Positions 23,983 to 32,763 of a stretch of 34,532 nt of DNA are shown piece after piece. Under the pieces are notes generated by a model that saw only the letters and a program-made list of their open reading frames with translations, was not told where the DNA came from and did no database searches. Origin of the DNA: Candidatus Blautia avicola (lineage in GTDB: Bacteria; Bacillota; Clostridia; Lachnospirales; Lachnospiraceae); contig DWUY01000290.1 of the NCBI GenBank assembly GCA_019120515.1, forward strand, positions 1 through 34,532, in the 5' to 3' direction. Position 1 is the first letter of the stretch. Each line of letters starts with the position of its first letter. The translations under genes were made by a program, and so were the position numbers.

Positions 23983-25089
23983 ATGAACGGATCTACATTC
24001 GGCAATATTTTTAAAATCACTACCTGGGGGGAATCTCACGGGAAAGCTATCGGCGTGGTCATAGACGGCTGCCCGGCAGGTCTGCCTCTTACAGAAGAAG
24101 ACATCCAGAAATTTCTTAACCGGAGGAAACCCGGCCAGTCCCGGTTTACTACCAAACGCCAGGAGGCTGATCAGGTACAGATCCTTTCCGGAGTATTTGA
24201 AGGAAAGACCACAGGCACTCCGATTTCCCTTATGGTGCCCAACACTGACCAGCGTTCCAGAGACTACAGCGAGATCGCCAATTATTACCGTCCCGGACAC
24301 GCAGATCTGAACTATGACCGGAAATACGGGTTCCGTGACTATCGGGGAGGCGGGCGTTCCTCAGGAAGAGAGACCATTGGAAGAGTTGCCGCAGGAGCCA
24401 TAGCCTCAAAGATCTTAAAAGAACTGGGGATCTCCCTGTGCGCTTACACCTGTGCTATAGGCCCTGTAACGATCGACAGGACGCGCTTCGACCAAGAAGA
24501 GATCTTCCGCAATCCCCTGTATATGCCAGACGCCCAGGCAGCTCTGAAGGCCCAGGAATGTCTGGAGCAGGCCATGAAAGAGACCAATTCCCTGGGGGGC
24601 ATGGTAGAGTGCGTCATCACCGGCGTTCCCGCAGGCCTGGGAGAACCGGTCTTTGATAAACTGGACGCTGCCCTGGCAAAAGGGATCCTTTCCATCGGCG
24701 CAGTAAAAGGTTTTGAGATCGGCTCCGGTATGGCTGCCGCCAGATCAAACGGCCTGGAAAACAACGACGCCTACGGAGTAGACGAACAGGGAAATCTTAT
24801 TAAGAAAACCAATCATTCCGGCGGCATCACCGGAGGACTCAGCGACGGAGCTCCCATCATCTTCCGGGCAGCCTTTAAGCCTACCCCGTCTATAGCCTCT
24901 GTCCAGGAAACAGTAAACCGCCAGGGAGAACCTATCGAAGTCCGCATAAAAGGCCGCCACGACCCCATCATTGTTCCCCGGGCTGTGGTAGTGGTAGAAT
25001 CTATGGCCGCCCTTGTGATCCTGGACGCTCTTCTGGCTTCCATGACTACAAGAATGGACCGGATCAAAAGTTTTTTCCTGGACAGATAA
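23983..25089 (+). CDS. aroC: Chorismate synthase
   Basis: AroC makes chorismate from EPSP, the last shikimate-pathway step, using reduced FMN. The 368-residue product has the N-terminal FGNIFKITTWGESHGKAIGVVIDG, the RRKPGQSRFTTKRQEAD region, GHADLNYDRKYGFRDYRGGGRSSGRET and the C-terminal HDPIIVPRAVVVVESM. Length is normal. AAAGGAGG precedes ATG 23983, 13 nt after the DUF1294 stop, so it is the last gene of the plus-strand operon. No other aromatic-pathway gene is in the window. Confidence 0.97.
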   Translation: MNGSTFGNIFKITTWGESHGKAIGVVIDGCPAGLPLTEEDIQKFLNRRKPGQSRFTTKRQEADQVQILSGVFEGKTTGTPISLMVPNTDQRSRDYSEIANYYRPGHADLNYDRKYGFRDYRGGGRSSGRETIGRVAAGAIASKILKELGISLCAYTCAIGPVTIDRTRFDQEEIFRNPLYMPDAQAALKAQECLEQAMKETNSLGGMVECVITGVPAGLGEPVFDKLDAALAKGILSIGAVKGFEIGSGMAAARSNGLENNDAYGVDEQGNLIKKTNHSGGITGGLSDGAPIIFRAAFKPTPSIASVQETVNRQGEPIEVRIKGRHDPIIVPRAVVVVESMAALVILDALLASMTTRMDRIKSFFLDR

Positions 25090-25208
25090 AAGGAAACCAG
25101 CCCCTGAAAGTTTTTATCCATAATTATTAAGAAAATCTTTCGTTTTTACACACGTCACTTTTTAATATTGTAATTTATATTTACATCATAAAACAGGAGA
25201 GTAACATC

Positions 25209-25922
25209 ATGGAAATGAATCACATTTTAATCGTGGAGGATGACAAAGATATCAGAGAAGGAGTGGGGATCTACCTGAAAAGCCAGGGATACCAGGTTTT
25301 CATGGCTGCTGACGGCGTGGAAGGTCTGGAAGTTCTGGACCAGGAAGAGATCCATCTGGCTATCGTGGACATTATGATGCCCCGTATGGACGGTATCACC
25401 ATGACCATGAAACTGAGAGAAAAACACGACTTCCCTGTGATCATGCTTTCCGCAAAGTCCGAGGAAGTAGATAAGGTCATGGGCCTGAACATCGGTGCAG
25501 ACGACTATGTGACAAAGCCTTTCACTCCCATGGAACTGATGGCAAGAGTGAATTCCCAGATGCGCCGCTACCGGAGATTCATGGAAAAACTCCAGGAAAA
25601 GGAAGCCCAGAATTCAGATACGGTTTATACCATCGGCGGTCTGGAAGTCAATGAAAGCACCTTTGAAGTCCGGGTAGACGGCGCTCCCGTTAAAATGACT
25701 CCCATGGAGTTTAAGATCCTCCTGTTGCTGATCAAAAATCCTGGCAGGGTTTTCTCGGCTGACGAAATTTACGAGCGGGTATGGAATGAACGGGCAGTAA
25801 ACACGGAAACCGTCATGGTCCATGTCCGTAACATTCGTGAAAAGATCGAGATCAACCCTAAGGAGCCAAAATATTTAAAGGTGGTGTGGGGAGTTGGATA
25901 CAAAATCGAAAAACAATCATAA
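25209..25922 (+). CDS. OmpR/PhoB-type response regulator
   Basis: The 237-residue regulator has a receiver domain (residues 4-120: ILIVEDDKD, phospho-acceptor Asp54 in VDIMMPRMDG, conserved Lys in YVTKPF) and a C-terminal OmpR-type winged helix (about 140-235; KMTPMEFKILLLLIKNPGRVFS, TVMVHVRNIREKIE). AGGAGA lies 8 nt before ATG 25209. The 3' end overlaps the start of the histidine kinase gene by 29 nt, so the two form one signalling pair. Signal and regulon are unknown. Confidence 0.95.
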   Translation: MEMNHILIVEDDKDIREGVGIYLKSQGYQVFMAADGVEGLEVLDQEEIHLAIVDIMMPRMDGITMTMKLREKHDFPVIMLSAKSEEVDKVMGLNIGADDYVTKPFTPMELMARVNSQMRRYRRFMEKLQEKEAQNSDTVYTIGGLEVNESTFEVRVDGAPVKMTPMEFKILLLLIKNPGRVFSADEIYERVWNERAVNTETVMVHVRNIREKIEINPKEPKYLKVVWGVGYKIEKQS

Positions 25923-28299
25923 ACTGGCAGTGCTGATCATCGCTCTGGTGATCCTCCTGCCTTCTCTGGCCATGATGTTTATCAGGCCGCATTATATCAG
26001 CCGTCAGAAAGAAGACGGACAGATTTCCTACTCAAATACAGACTTAATGGACCAGCTTGTAAAAGATACTTATGTCCTCTACGCGGAGGAATATCAGAGA
26101 GAACATGGAAGCGACGTGACGCCCTTTGAGATCTTTTTCCAGAGAGATACCTCCGTAGAGGAAAACACCCCAGAGGAAGATACCTCGGATAAAGAAGCCT
26201 CCGGCGACTCTGCTTCCGACAGCCCTTCCCCGGAAAACAGCCAGACCCAGGATCCGGCATCTGGAGAAAACGCCTCCGATGCTGCATCTTCAGAAGAATC
26301 TACCAGTGATCCATCTGAGGAGACGGCCTCTTTAGAAGAAACCTCCGAAGAGACTTATGAAGATGATATAAGCAGCGTTGCCTATGCTTTCCAGGACAAT
26401 ATGTACAGCGAATGGAGAGATGATTTCTCTGATATCCGCTCTTTTATTGAATATGAGGTGCTGGACGGAAAGGGGACTACTCTGGACACCAACCAGTCTT
26501 TGGCAGATTCCCAGGAATCTCTCTATAATTCCCTGAGCAATATCCAGACCAATTCCGTATTGCACGCAGACAGCGGATACGCCTTTGTGGCTGTGATCAA
26601 ATATGGAAAAAAGGGAAATATTGAATCCACGACTTTTCTTACCCATGAAAGAGATAACGCCTCTCAGGCTTTAAACGAGCTGGCCCGGTCAGATCCCGGA
26701 GAATATCTCCGTGACTACTATTATTATTCCGGCGCTTTCCAGCCTCCTCAGGACAGGATCTACTGCTTCGCCATGACCCAGACGGCTCTGGAATCTTATT
26801 CTTCCGATTATGATCCTTCCATTTTGTATGCCGACGGCTACAGCACAGGGGCTGATCTGGTGGTCCTTTTTATGACATTTGTGGGATTTGTATGTGCCGC
26901 CGCTCTTCTCCTTCCTTTTATAAAGGCCTTAGAGACCGGAAATGAAAAAATTTTTTCCTACCCCTTTGAGCCGGTATGCCTGATCGCTCTTTGTGTGATC
27001 AGTGTTGCAACCAGCATAACAGCCAATCCCGGCACTCTGGATCATCAGTCTATCCGAAGTGTGCTCATAAGCATAGGTCTCTATGAAAAAGCGGCTACAG
27101 TGATCCAATACCTGTGGGGACTTTTAGGCTGGGTACTGATCTTTGCCGTATGTTACTGGGCGGCAGCCTGTTTCCGGCATATTTTCACCATGGGGCCGAA
27201 AGAATATCTCCATAAGCGAGTCCTGACCTACCGTTTCTGGCCCTGGATCACCAAATGGTGCCGCCGGATCTATCAGGGACTCCTTCATGTAGATCTCCGG
27301 GACAATGCTTCCCGGATACTGTTAAAACTGGTCCTTATCAACTTTATCATACTGGGCTTTATCAGCCTTCTATGGTTCTGGGGACTGGCGGCTCTGATCG
27401 TTTACTCCGTGATCCTCTTCTTCCTTCTGCGAAAATATGTGCGGAAGGTCCAGGATCAGTATCAGCTTCTCCTTCAGGCCACCAATGAATTGGCCCAGGG
27501 AAATCTAAACGGAACCATACCGGAAGACCTGGGCGTCTTTGAACCTTTCCGGGAAGAGATCGATAAGATCCGCGCCGGTTTCCGCAAGGCGGTAGACGAG
27601 GAAGTAAAAAGTACCAGGATGAAGACCGACCTGATCACCAATGTGTCTCATGACCTGAAAACTCCCCTTACTGCCATTATTACTTATGTGGATCTGTTAA
27701 AAGAGCCTGATCTTCCCAGGGAAACCCAGGAGAAATATATCCGGATCCTGGATCAGAAAGCCAACCGTCTGAAGCTGCTCATCGAAGACCTCTTCGAGAT
27801 CAGCAAGGCTACCAGCAAAACTGTACAGCTTCATATCGTAGATGTGGACATTGTCAGTCTTCTCCGCCAGGTAAAGCTGGAACTTCAGGACAAGATCGAT
27901 GCCACAGACCTGTCCTTCCGCTGGCAGTTTCCGGAAGAAAAAGTAATCCTTCCTCTGGATTCCCAGCGCACTTACCGGGTATTTGAAAATCTGCTGGTCA
28001 ACATTACAAAATATGCTATGCCTCATACAAGGGTGTACATCAACATGGAAGATACGGAAAATCATGTGAAGATCTCTATGAAGAATATCTCAGCTACAGA
28101 GCTGACTTTTAACCCCAGCGAGATCACCGAACGTTTTGTAAGAGGAGACGTCTCCAGAAATACCGAGGGAAGCGGTCTGGGCCTGGCTATTGCCAAAAGC
28201 TTTACCGAACTTCAGGGCGGCAGGCTGGAAGTTTTCACAGACGCGGATCTTTTCACAGTGGAGATCACCTTTTTAAAGACCTCCAAAAAGACGGATTAA
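25894..28299 (+). CDS. Membrane sensor histidine kinase with acidic Ser/Glu-rich ectodomain
   Basis: The 801-residue partner of the preceding regulator starts at TTG 25894, inside the regulator gene, with GGTGGTG upstream. One N-terminal helix (11-30) leads to a ~290-residue extracytoplasmic region with a low-complexity S/E/D/P-rich stretch at about 87-158. Four to five more helices follow (about 319-343, 357-377, 405-428, 476-512). Then come a HAMP-like linker, HisKA with His586 in NVSHDLKTPLTA, and HATPase with ENLLVNITKYA and SGLGLAIAKS. The usual DxGxG G1 box reads KNISATEL instead, a variant I know from several clostridial kinases. The signal is unknown. Confidence 0.9.
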   Translation: MDTKSKNNHKLAVLIIALVILLPSLAMMFIRPHYISRQKEDGQISYSNTDLMDQLVKDTYVLYAEEYQREHGSDVTPFEIFFQRDTSVEENTPEEDTSDKEASGDSASDSPSPENSQTQDPASGENASDAASSEESTSDPSEETASLEETSEETYEDDISSVAYAFQDNMYSEWRDDFSDIRSFIEYEVLDGKGTTLDTNQSLADSQESLYNSLSNIQTNSVLHADSGYAFVAVIKYGKKGNIESTTFLTHERDNASQALNELARSDPGEYLRDYYYYSGAFQPPQDRIYCFAMTQTALESYSSDYDPSILYADGYSTGADLVVLFMTFVGFVCAAALLLPFIKALETGNEKIFSYPFEPVCLIALCVISVATSITANPGTLDHQSIRSVLISIGLYEKAATVIQYLWGLLGWVLIFAVCYWAAACFRHIFTMGPKEYLHKRVLTYRFWPWITKWCRRIYQGLLHVDLRDNASRILLKLVLINFIILGFISLLWFWGLAALIVYSVILFFLLRKYVRKVQDQYQLLLQATNELAQGNLNGTIPEDLGVFEPFREEIDKIRAGFRKAVDEEVKSTRMKTDLITNVSHDLKTPLTAIITYVDLLKEPDLPRETQEKYIRILDQKANRLKLLIEDLFEISKATSKTVQLHIVDVDIVSLLRQVKLELQDKIDATDLSFRWQFPEEKVILPLDSQRTYRVFENLLVNITKYAMPHTRVYINMEDTENHVKISMKNISATELTFNPSEITERFVRGDVSRNTEGSGLGLAIAKSFTELQGGRLEVFTDADLFTVEITFLKTSKKTD

Positions 28300-28302
28300 C
28301 AA

Positions 28303-28452
28303 AGAAGCTGCCGCATTATTCAAAGTTAAGAACATTTATACATTTTACTGCTCAGTCTGCGCAGCTTTGAGCCTATGGTCTCAAAGCTATGCTCGACAAA
28401 TCCGAATAAAATCTGTAAATATTCTTGAACTATGAGTAATGCGGCAGCTTCT
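28303..28452. repeat. Dispersed long-hairpin element, copy B (likely bidirectional terminator)
   Basis: This 150-bp element fills the gap between the kinase gene and the convergent hydrolase gene. Outer arms 28303-28318 and 28437-28452 pair perfectly over 16 bp (AGAAGCTGCCGCATTA). Imperfect pairing continues inward (TCAAAGTTAAGAACATTTA against its partner), and the centre has a perfect 8-bp hairpin GCTTTGAG/CTCAAAGC. The 116-nt core (28320-28435) matches copy A in reverse orientation. A T-rich stretch follows on the plus strand. Confidence 0.85.
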
Positions 28453-28458
28453 ATATTT

Positions 28459-28986
28459 TTATTTTCCTTCTTCGGTCTCTATCTGGCAAGCCTTCATGGC
28501 TTTCAGAGCATTGTTGTGGCTCTCGGGAGTCACCCCTGCGCAGCAGGCAGGATCTACCCGTACCACCGCCTCAGGCAGGGCAGCTTTCAGGATCATGGCG
28601 TTGGAGATCACGCAGATATCCGTGCACAGCCCGATCAGCTCAATCTCCTCATATTCTTTTTCTCTGGCGATCCCGGCCAGTTCCATACTGCCAAAAGTGG
28701 GCTTTTCCAGAATCCTGCAGCCCTTCGCCAGTTCTTTCAAGCTGCCGTCAAGTTCCCATCCTTCCGTTCCCTTTACACAGTGAGGCACCGGAAGCTTTCG
28801 TCCCTCCTGGGTCATCAGATAATCTTTGTGATGGGTATCCTTTGTAAAGACAACGTCTGCTCCCTGTTCTTTGGCTTTCCGTATTTTCTCAGCCGCCGGC
28901 CCTACGATCTTCACTGCTTCTTCTGTTCCCAGGGCGCCGTCAATAAAGTCTTTCTGCATATCCACCACTACTAATAATTTCTTCAT
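28459..28986 (-). CDS. Nicotinamidase-like isochorismatase-family cysteine hydrolase
   Basis: The 175-residue protein has the isochorismatase fold with catalytic triad Asp9 (VVVDMQKDF), Lys95 (EKPTFGS) and Cys125 (GLCTDICVISNA). Asp50, His52 and His69 (TKDTHH, PHC) match the metal site of true nicotinamidases, so hydrolysis of nicotinamide to nicotinate in NAD salvage is the best guess (pncA-like). Length is slightly short but normal for the clostridial group. It starts 48 nt after the CmpB-like gene and converges on the kinase gene. Substrate not proven. Confidence 0.85.
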   Translation of the reverse strand: MKKLLVVVDMQKDFIDGALGTEEAVKIVGPAAEKIRKAKEQGADVVFTKDTHHKDYLMTQEGRKLPVPHCVKGTEGWELDGSLKELAKGCRILEKPTFGSMELAGIAREKEYEEIELIGLCTDICVISNAMILKAALPEAVVRVDPACCAGVTPESHNNALKAMKACQIETEEGK

Positions 28987-29034
28987 ACAGCTCTCTCCTT
29001 CTCAATAGCTTTTCAGCACATGTTCCTCTTCTCC

Positions 29035-30384
29035 TTATTTCAGCTCGTTCATTTTTTCCCATGTTCCATCTGCTGCCTGTACTTTTGCGTTGGGATAAAC
29101 CTTTTCCATCCTCTGATCGTCAAAATGCTGATCCAGAAAGGCTTCCAGGGCGTTATCCGGTTCCGGATGAGTCAGCCTGTCGTTGTACCGGTAAAGGGCA
29201 AGGGCCGACATGATCATGTCCACTGTAAGGAACACCACTGCGCACCAGGTAATGATCTTTCCCGGTTTCATAGGGATCTTTTCGATCCAGCGGGAAAATC
29301 TGGGATACAGGATCTTGATCCAGACCACTGCGGCGATCCCCCAGAAAAAGCAGTAAAGAAGATTGATCCTTCCTCCCAGATTAAAGGGGATCTCGCTGTA
29401 ATCCCAGAATACCGTCCCGAAGATCCGTTCGGAAAGCACGCTGCAGGCATATTCATAAAAGCCGCCCAGCACTGTTCCATAAAGGAAAATATACCGGTCG
29501 CTCTTATCTCTGTAACGGTATAAAAGAGCCGTCAGAAAACTGCAGCCAAAGCCCCAGACAATACTGAAAGGCCCCCAGACAAAACTGCTGCGGCTCATCC
29601 ATTCGCCCATGGTAAACCGGCAGAAAACCGTTTCCACCGCCACGCCCACGACCGCGCCGATGATAAACATCCACACCAGCTTATAAAAACTGCAGCCCTG
29701 GGCAAAGACCGTGGCCTTTTCCTTTGGTTTCAGTACCTCCAGGATCTTTCCCAGCTGGATATTGGGATAGGCCTTTGTCATACGTCTCTGTACTCTTCTT
29801 GTAAGGGCGTTGCCGAAATCCTCGGTAAAATTCTGCACATAGTCAAAAAAAGCCGCCTGGACTGCCGAACGGTGCATCTGCATAACCGTAGCCACACAGA
29901 AGACCACATCTGTCAGGACCAGCAGCCCCAGACAGATCTCCAGGACTGTCTCCACCTTATCCGGCAGCATATGTATCAGATTCAGGATCAGCGGATTTAT
30001 AAACCAGATGCTGGCAACCGCCGCCACGCCGAAAAACAGCAGATGCACGAAATTCAGATACCCCTGGAACTGGAATCTGGCCTGACTGTAATCCCACCAT
30101 TTTCTGTTAAACACTTTCTCCAGGATCACGCCGGTAATAACGATCACCAGAAAGGCCACCACTGCTCCTCCCAGGAACAGGAAGAAGATCCTGTGCTTCA
30201 ATTCCGGAAGAAAGATACAATAGGCCGCCCCGATCACCCCGTACACAGGACAGAGGGGCAGATTCAGAAAACCTGTGTTGATAAATCTTTTTCTCCTCAT
30301 AGCATTGGCGACGACCCCTGCGCACCAGCCCGCAAAAGAATAAACAATAAAAATCCAGAACAAATCAATTCTCGTATATTCCAC
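29035..30384 (-). CDS. CmpB-type putative ABC transporter membrane protein, internally duplicated
   Basis: The 449-residue integral membrane protein has two copies of the PF06541-type module (putative ABC transporter permease, CmpB). The first spans about residues 5-140 (FWIFIVYSFAGWCAGVVANAM, GFLNLPLCPVYGVIGAAY, WWDYSQARFQFQGYLNF). The second spans about 233-390 (WMFIIGAVVGVAVETVF, SSFVWGPFSIVWGFGC, FWDYSEIPFNLGGRINL). A cytoplasmic-looking basic linker joins them. The start is GTG 30384 with AGGAG 7 nt upstream. No ATP-binding partner is nearby, so a transport role is unproven. Confidence 0.82.
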   Translation of the reverse strand: MEYTRIDLFWIFIVYSFAGWCAGVVANAMRRKRFINTGFLNLPLCPVYGVIGAAYCIFLPELKHRIFFLFLGGAVVAFLVIVITGVILEKVFNRKWWDYSQARFQFQGYLNFVHLLFFGVAAVASIWFINPLILNLIHMLPDKVETVLEICLGLLVLTDVVFCVATVMQMHRSAVQAAFFDYVQNFTEDFGNALTRRVQRRMTKAYPNIQLGKILEVLKPKEKATVFAQGCSFYKLVWMFIIGAVVGVAVETVFCRFTMGEWMSRSSFVWGPFSIVWGFGCSFLTALLYRYRDKSDRYIFLYGTVLGGFYEYACSVLSERIFGTVFWDYSEIPFNLGGRINLLYCFFWGIAAVVWIKILYPRFSRWIEKIPMKPGKIITWCAVVFLTVDMIMSALALYRYNDRLTHPEPDNALEAFLDQHFDDQRMEKVYPNAKVQAADGTWEKMNELK

Positions 30385-30716
30385 AATGTCTCTCCTGATC
30401 TTTTTTTACATTTTTTTCGTATCTTTTATCATAGCAGAGAAATACGGTAAAAGAAACCCTTTTCCAATTATTTAATATATTTTTATGTGGATTTATTGTC
30501 TTGACCAAAGCTATAAATCCAAGTAAAATTATTTTCTAACAGACAGAATCTGCGTTTTTCTAAAAAAATTTAAATTTTTTTCCTGTTATGTGTCATAAAT
30601 GGCCTGTTTCCCTCGTATATTAATCAGTAATACAATTTTCTATCATCAGTTTAATATGGATTTACGAGTATATTGGCTATATAATAAATCCAGAACATTT
30701 TAACGGGAGAACATTT
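30385..30716. other. AT-rich 332-bp divergent intergenic region
   Basis: This gap is clearly more AT-rich than its neighbours and contains no ORF or strong repeat that I can support. A TATAAT at 30680-30685 sits about 31 nt before the downstream ATG and could be the -10 of the 30717 gene, but the matching -35 (TGGATT at 30657-30662, spacing 17) is poor. Low GC, long A/T runs and divergence suggest promoters for both flanking genes. Confidence 0.5.
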
Positions 30717-31154
30717 ATGAAAAAAAAATTAAGTACTTTTGAAAGACAATTAATGCTGGACGAGATTTTATTCTACAGCATCTGCAGCGATCAGGACAGA
30801 CAGAAGATACTTGATCAGCAGCCCATGACATTCCAGGATTTCCGCAGGCTTTCCCTGCTGACCGATTACCTGGAACTGGAATATCTCCACAGGTTTATCT
30901 GGGATCTGCATGGATACAAATTTATGGACGAAATGGACCGTCTATACAGTCAATGTAAAGAAGGCAATGAAGACCTGCCGGAAATGCTCATGGAAACAGG
31001 CCGCTGGCTGGACGATTTCTGGAAACAGGCTCCTAATATCACTGTTTCCTTCCTGCTCCGCCAGATCTTTGCAGACGGCTTAAAAAGCCGACGGAAAAAT
31101 AATATCACTCTCTATCCCGGTCCTGACAAAGGCAAAGGAAAATCTTCATCCTGA
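30717..31154 (+). CDS. Small acidic-basic helical protein of unknown function
   Basis: The 145-residue product is predicted soluble, with no signal or membrane helix. It looks mostly alpha-helical (FERQLMLDEILFYSICSDQDRQKILDQQ, LSLLTDYLELEYLHRFIWDL) and ends in a Lys/Ser-rich tail (KGKGKSSS). I do not recognise a family. GGGAGA lies 8 nt before ATG 30717. It precedes the RsmF-like gene by 46 nt in the same direction, so they may be co-transcribed. Codon use looks like that of its neighbours. Real gene likely; role unknown. Confidence 0.72.
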   Translation: MKKKLSTFERQLMLDEILFYSICSDQDRQKILDQQPMTFQDFRRLSLLTDYLELEYLHRFIWDLHGYKFMDEMDRLYSQCKEGNEDLPEMLMETGRWLDDFWKQAPNITVSFLLRQIFADGLKSRRKNNITLYPGPDKGKGKSSS

Positions 31155-31200
31155 TCCGGCACGCCTTCAGACAGGATGAGCAGCAGAAAGGAAATCATAT

Positions 31201-32649
31201 ATGAACACACAGCTTCCCCAGGCATTTCTCGAAAGGATGGAAGAAATGCTGAAAGAGGAGTTTCCGGCTTTTCTAGAAAGCTATCAGGCGCCCCGTCAGT
31301 TCGGACTCCGGATAAACACAAAAAAAATAAGCACTGAAAAGTTCCTGGAGATCTCGCCTTTTCATCTTACGCCGATCCCGTGGATAGAGAACGGCTTTTT
31401 CTACGGAAGTGAGGACAGGCCTTCCCGGCATCCCTACTATCAGGCAGGTCTCTACTACCTTCAGGAGCCCAGCGCCATGACCCCTGCCAGCCGTCTCCCG
31501 GTTGTCCCGGGAGAAAGGGTTCTGGATCTGTGCGCTGCCCCCGGAGGAAAAGCGACCGAGCTTGGCAGCCGTCTGAAAGGCCGGGGACTGCTGGTAGCCA
31601 ATGATATCAGCAGTTCCAGGGCTAAAGCCCTTATGCGGAATCTGGAACTATGGGGGATTGAAAATTCTCTTGTGACCACGGAGACTCCCAAGCGCCTGTC
31701 TCAGGTCTTTCCTGAATATTTCCACAAGATCCTTATTGATGCTCCCTGTTCCGGCGAAGGGATGTTCCGCAAGGACCCGGATGTTGCCAAAACCTGGGAC
31801 TCCTCCCGGCCTGCCTATTTCAGCAGTCAGCAAAAGGAGATCGTTGCCAGAGGTATTTCCATGCTCCGTCCGGGAGGTATGCTGCTCTACTCTACCTGTA
31901 CCTTCTCTCCCCAGGAAAATGAAGGAGTGATCTCTTTCATCCTAGAAAACTTTCCTCAGATGGAGCTTCTGGACATTCCCGGATACCGGGGATTTTCCAA
32001 AGGCTGTCCACAATGGGGAAACGGAGATCCCCGTCTGGAAAAATGTGTCCGGATCTTTCCTCATCATATGGAGGGAGAAGGTCATTTTCTTGCGCTTCTT
32101 ACGAAAAAGGAAGAAGGAAACCCCGGGCTAACCTTGGAAAATACCCGGGATATCTTCCAGTCTCCCGCCCCCTCCCGGAGCAGGAAAGAAAAAGGCGCCC
32201 CACAGAAGACTTCCGGGCTGGATAAGGCTTCCCGGATTCTTCTGGAGGAATTCTTCCGTGAAGTATCGCTCCCCCTGGACACTTCCAGGCTGGAAGTACG
32301 GAACGCACATGTATATGCCCTTCCCGGGGCAGGGCCGGAATCTGTCAAAGGCCTGAAGTTCCTTCGCTGGGGGCTGTATCTGGGAGAATTAAAGAAAAAC
32401 CGTTTTGAGCCCGGTCAGCCTCTGGCCATGGCTCTGTCCGCCGGGGATTATCCCCGGGTTCTGAACCTGTCTTCTTCAGACCAGCGGATCCTCCGTTATC
32501 TGGGAGGAGAAACGCTTCTCCTGGAGCCTCCTGAGACAGCCAAAGGCCCCGGATGGTATCTGGTCTGCGCAGACGGCTATTCCCTGGGCTGGGGAAAAGT
32601 ATCAGGAAATCTCCTGAAAAACAAATATCCCGCCGGATGGCGCTGTTAA
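31201..32649 (+). CDS. RsmF/NOL1-NOP2-Sun-type rRNA m5C methyltransferase
   Basis: The 482-residue enzyme would make 5-methylcytosine in rRNA (or tRNA) with SAM. The N-terminal region FGLRINTKKIS is followed by GLYYLQEPSAM and the SAM motif VLDLCAAPGGKATELG (about residues 105-120). The two catalytic cysteines lie in DAPCSGEGMFRKD (Cys183) and YSTCTFSPQENE (Cys233). The C-terminal third (about 340-482) resembles the RsmF-type extension (LKFLRWGLYLGELKKNRFEP). Length fits the RsmF/YebU group. AAGGAAA precedes ATG 31201. The exact cytosine is not predictable. Confidence 0.92.
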   Translation: MNTQLPQAFLERMEEMLKEEFPAFLESYQAPRQFGLRINTKKISTEKFLEISPFHLTPIPWIENGFFYGSEDRPSRHPYYQAGLYYLQEPSAMTPASRLPVVPGERVLDLCAAPGGKATELGSRLKGRGLLVANDISSSRAKALMRNLELWGIENSLVTTETPKRLSQVFPEYFHKILIDAPCSGEGMFRKDPDVAKTWDSSRPAYFSSQQKEIVARGISMLRPGGMLLYSTCTFSPQENEGVISFILENFPQMELLDIPGYRGFSKGCPQWGNGDPRLEKCVRIFPHHMEGEGHFLALLTKKEEGNPGLTLENTRDIFQSPAPSRSRKEKGAPQKTSGLDKASRILLEEFFREVSLPLDTSRLEVRNAHVYALPGAGPESVKGLKFLRWGLYLGELKKNRFEPGQPLAMALSAGDYPRVLNLSSSDQRILRYLGGETLLLEPPETAKGPGWYLVCADGYSLGWGKVSGNLLKNKYPAGWRC

Positions 32650-32690
32650 CGGACAATGCCTCTACCAGATACTTCAAAGGAGTCTCCTAT

Positions 32691-32750
32691 AAAAAAAGAC
32701 TGCCTTACCCGGAGCCTTTCAAAAAGCTTCCGGATAAGGCAGTCTTCTTT
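32691..32750. terminator. Bidirectional terminator between rsmF-like gene and spoVG
   Basis: AAGACTGCCTTA (from 32696) pairs with TAAGGCAGTCTT (to 32746); the stem extends inward with one mismatch through CCGG/CCGG. T-rich sequence follows on plus (CTTCTTTCTTTTTC), and A7 at 32691-32697 gives T7 on minus. It is shared by the convergent methyltransferase gene and spoVG. Confidence 0.85.
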
Positions 32751-32763
32751 CTTTTTCATACGC

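Noticed and set aside
25090-25208. Vegetative promoter for the two-component operon (TTTACA at 25145-25150)
   Set aside because: No acceptable -10 is found at 16-18 nt spacing, so I did not list it as a feature.
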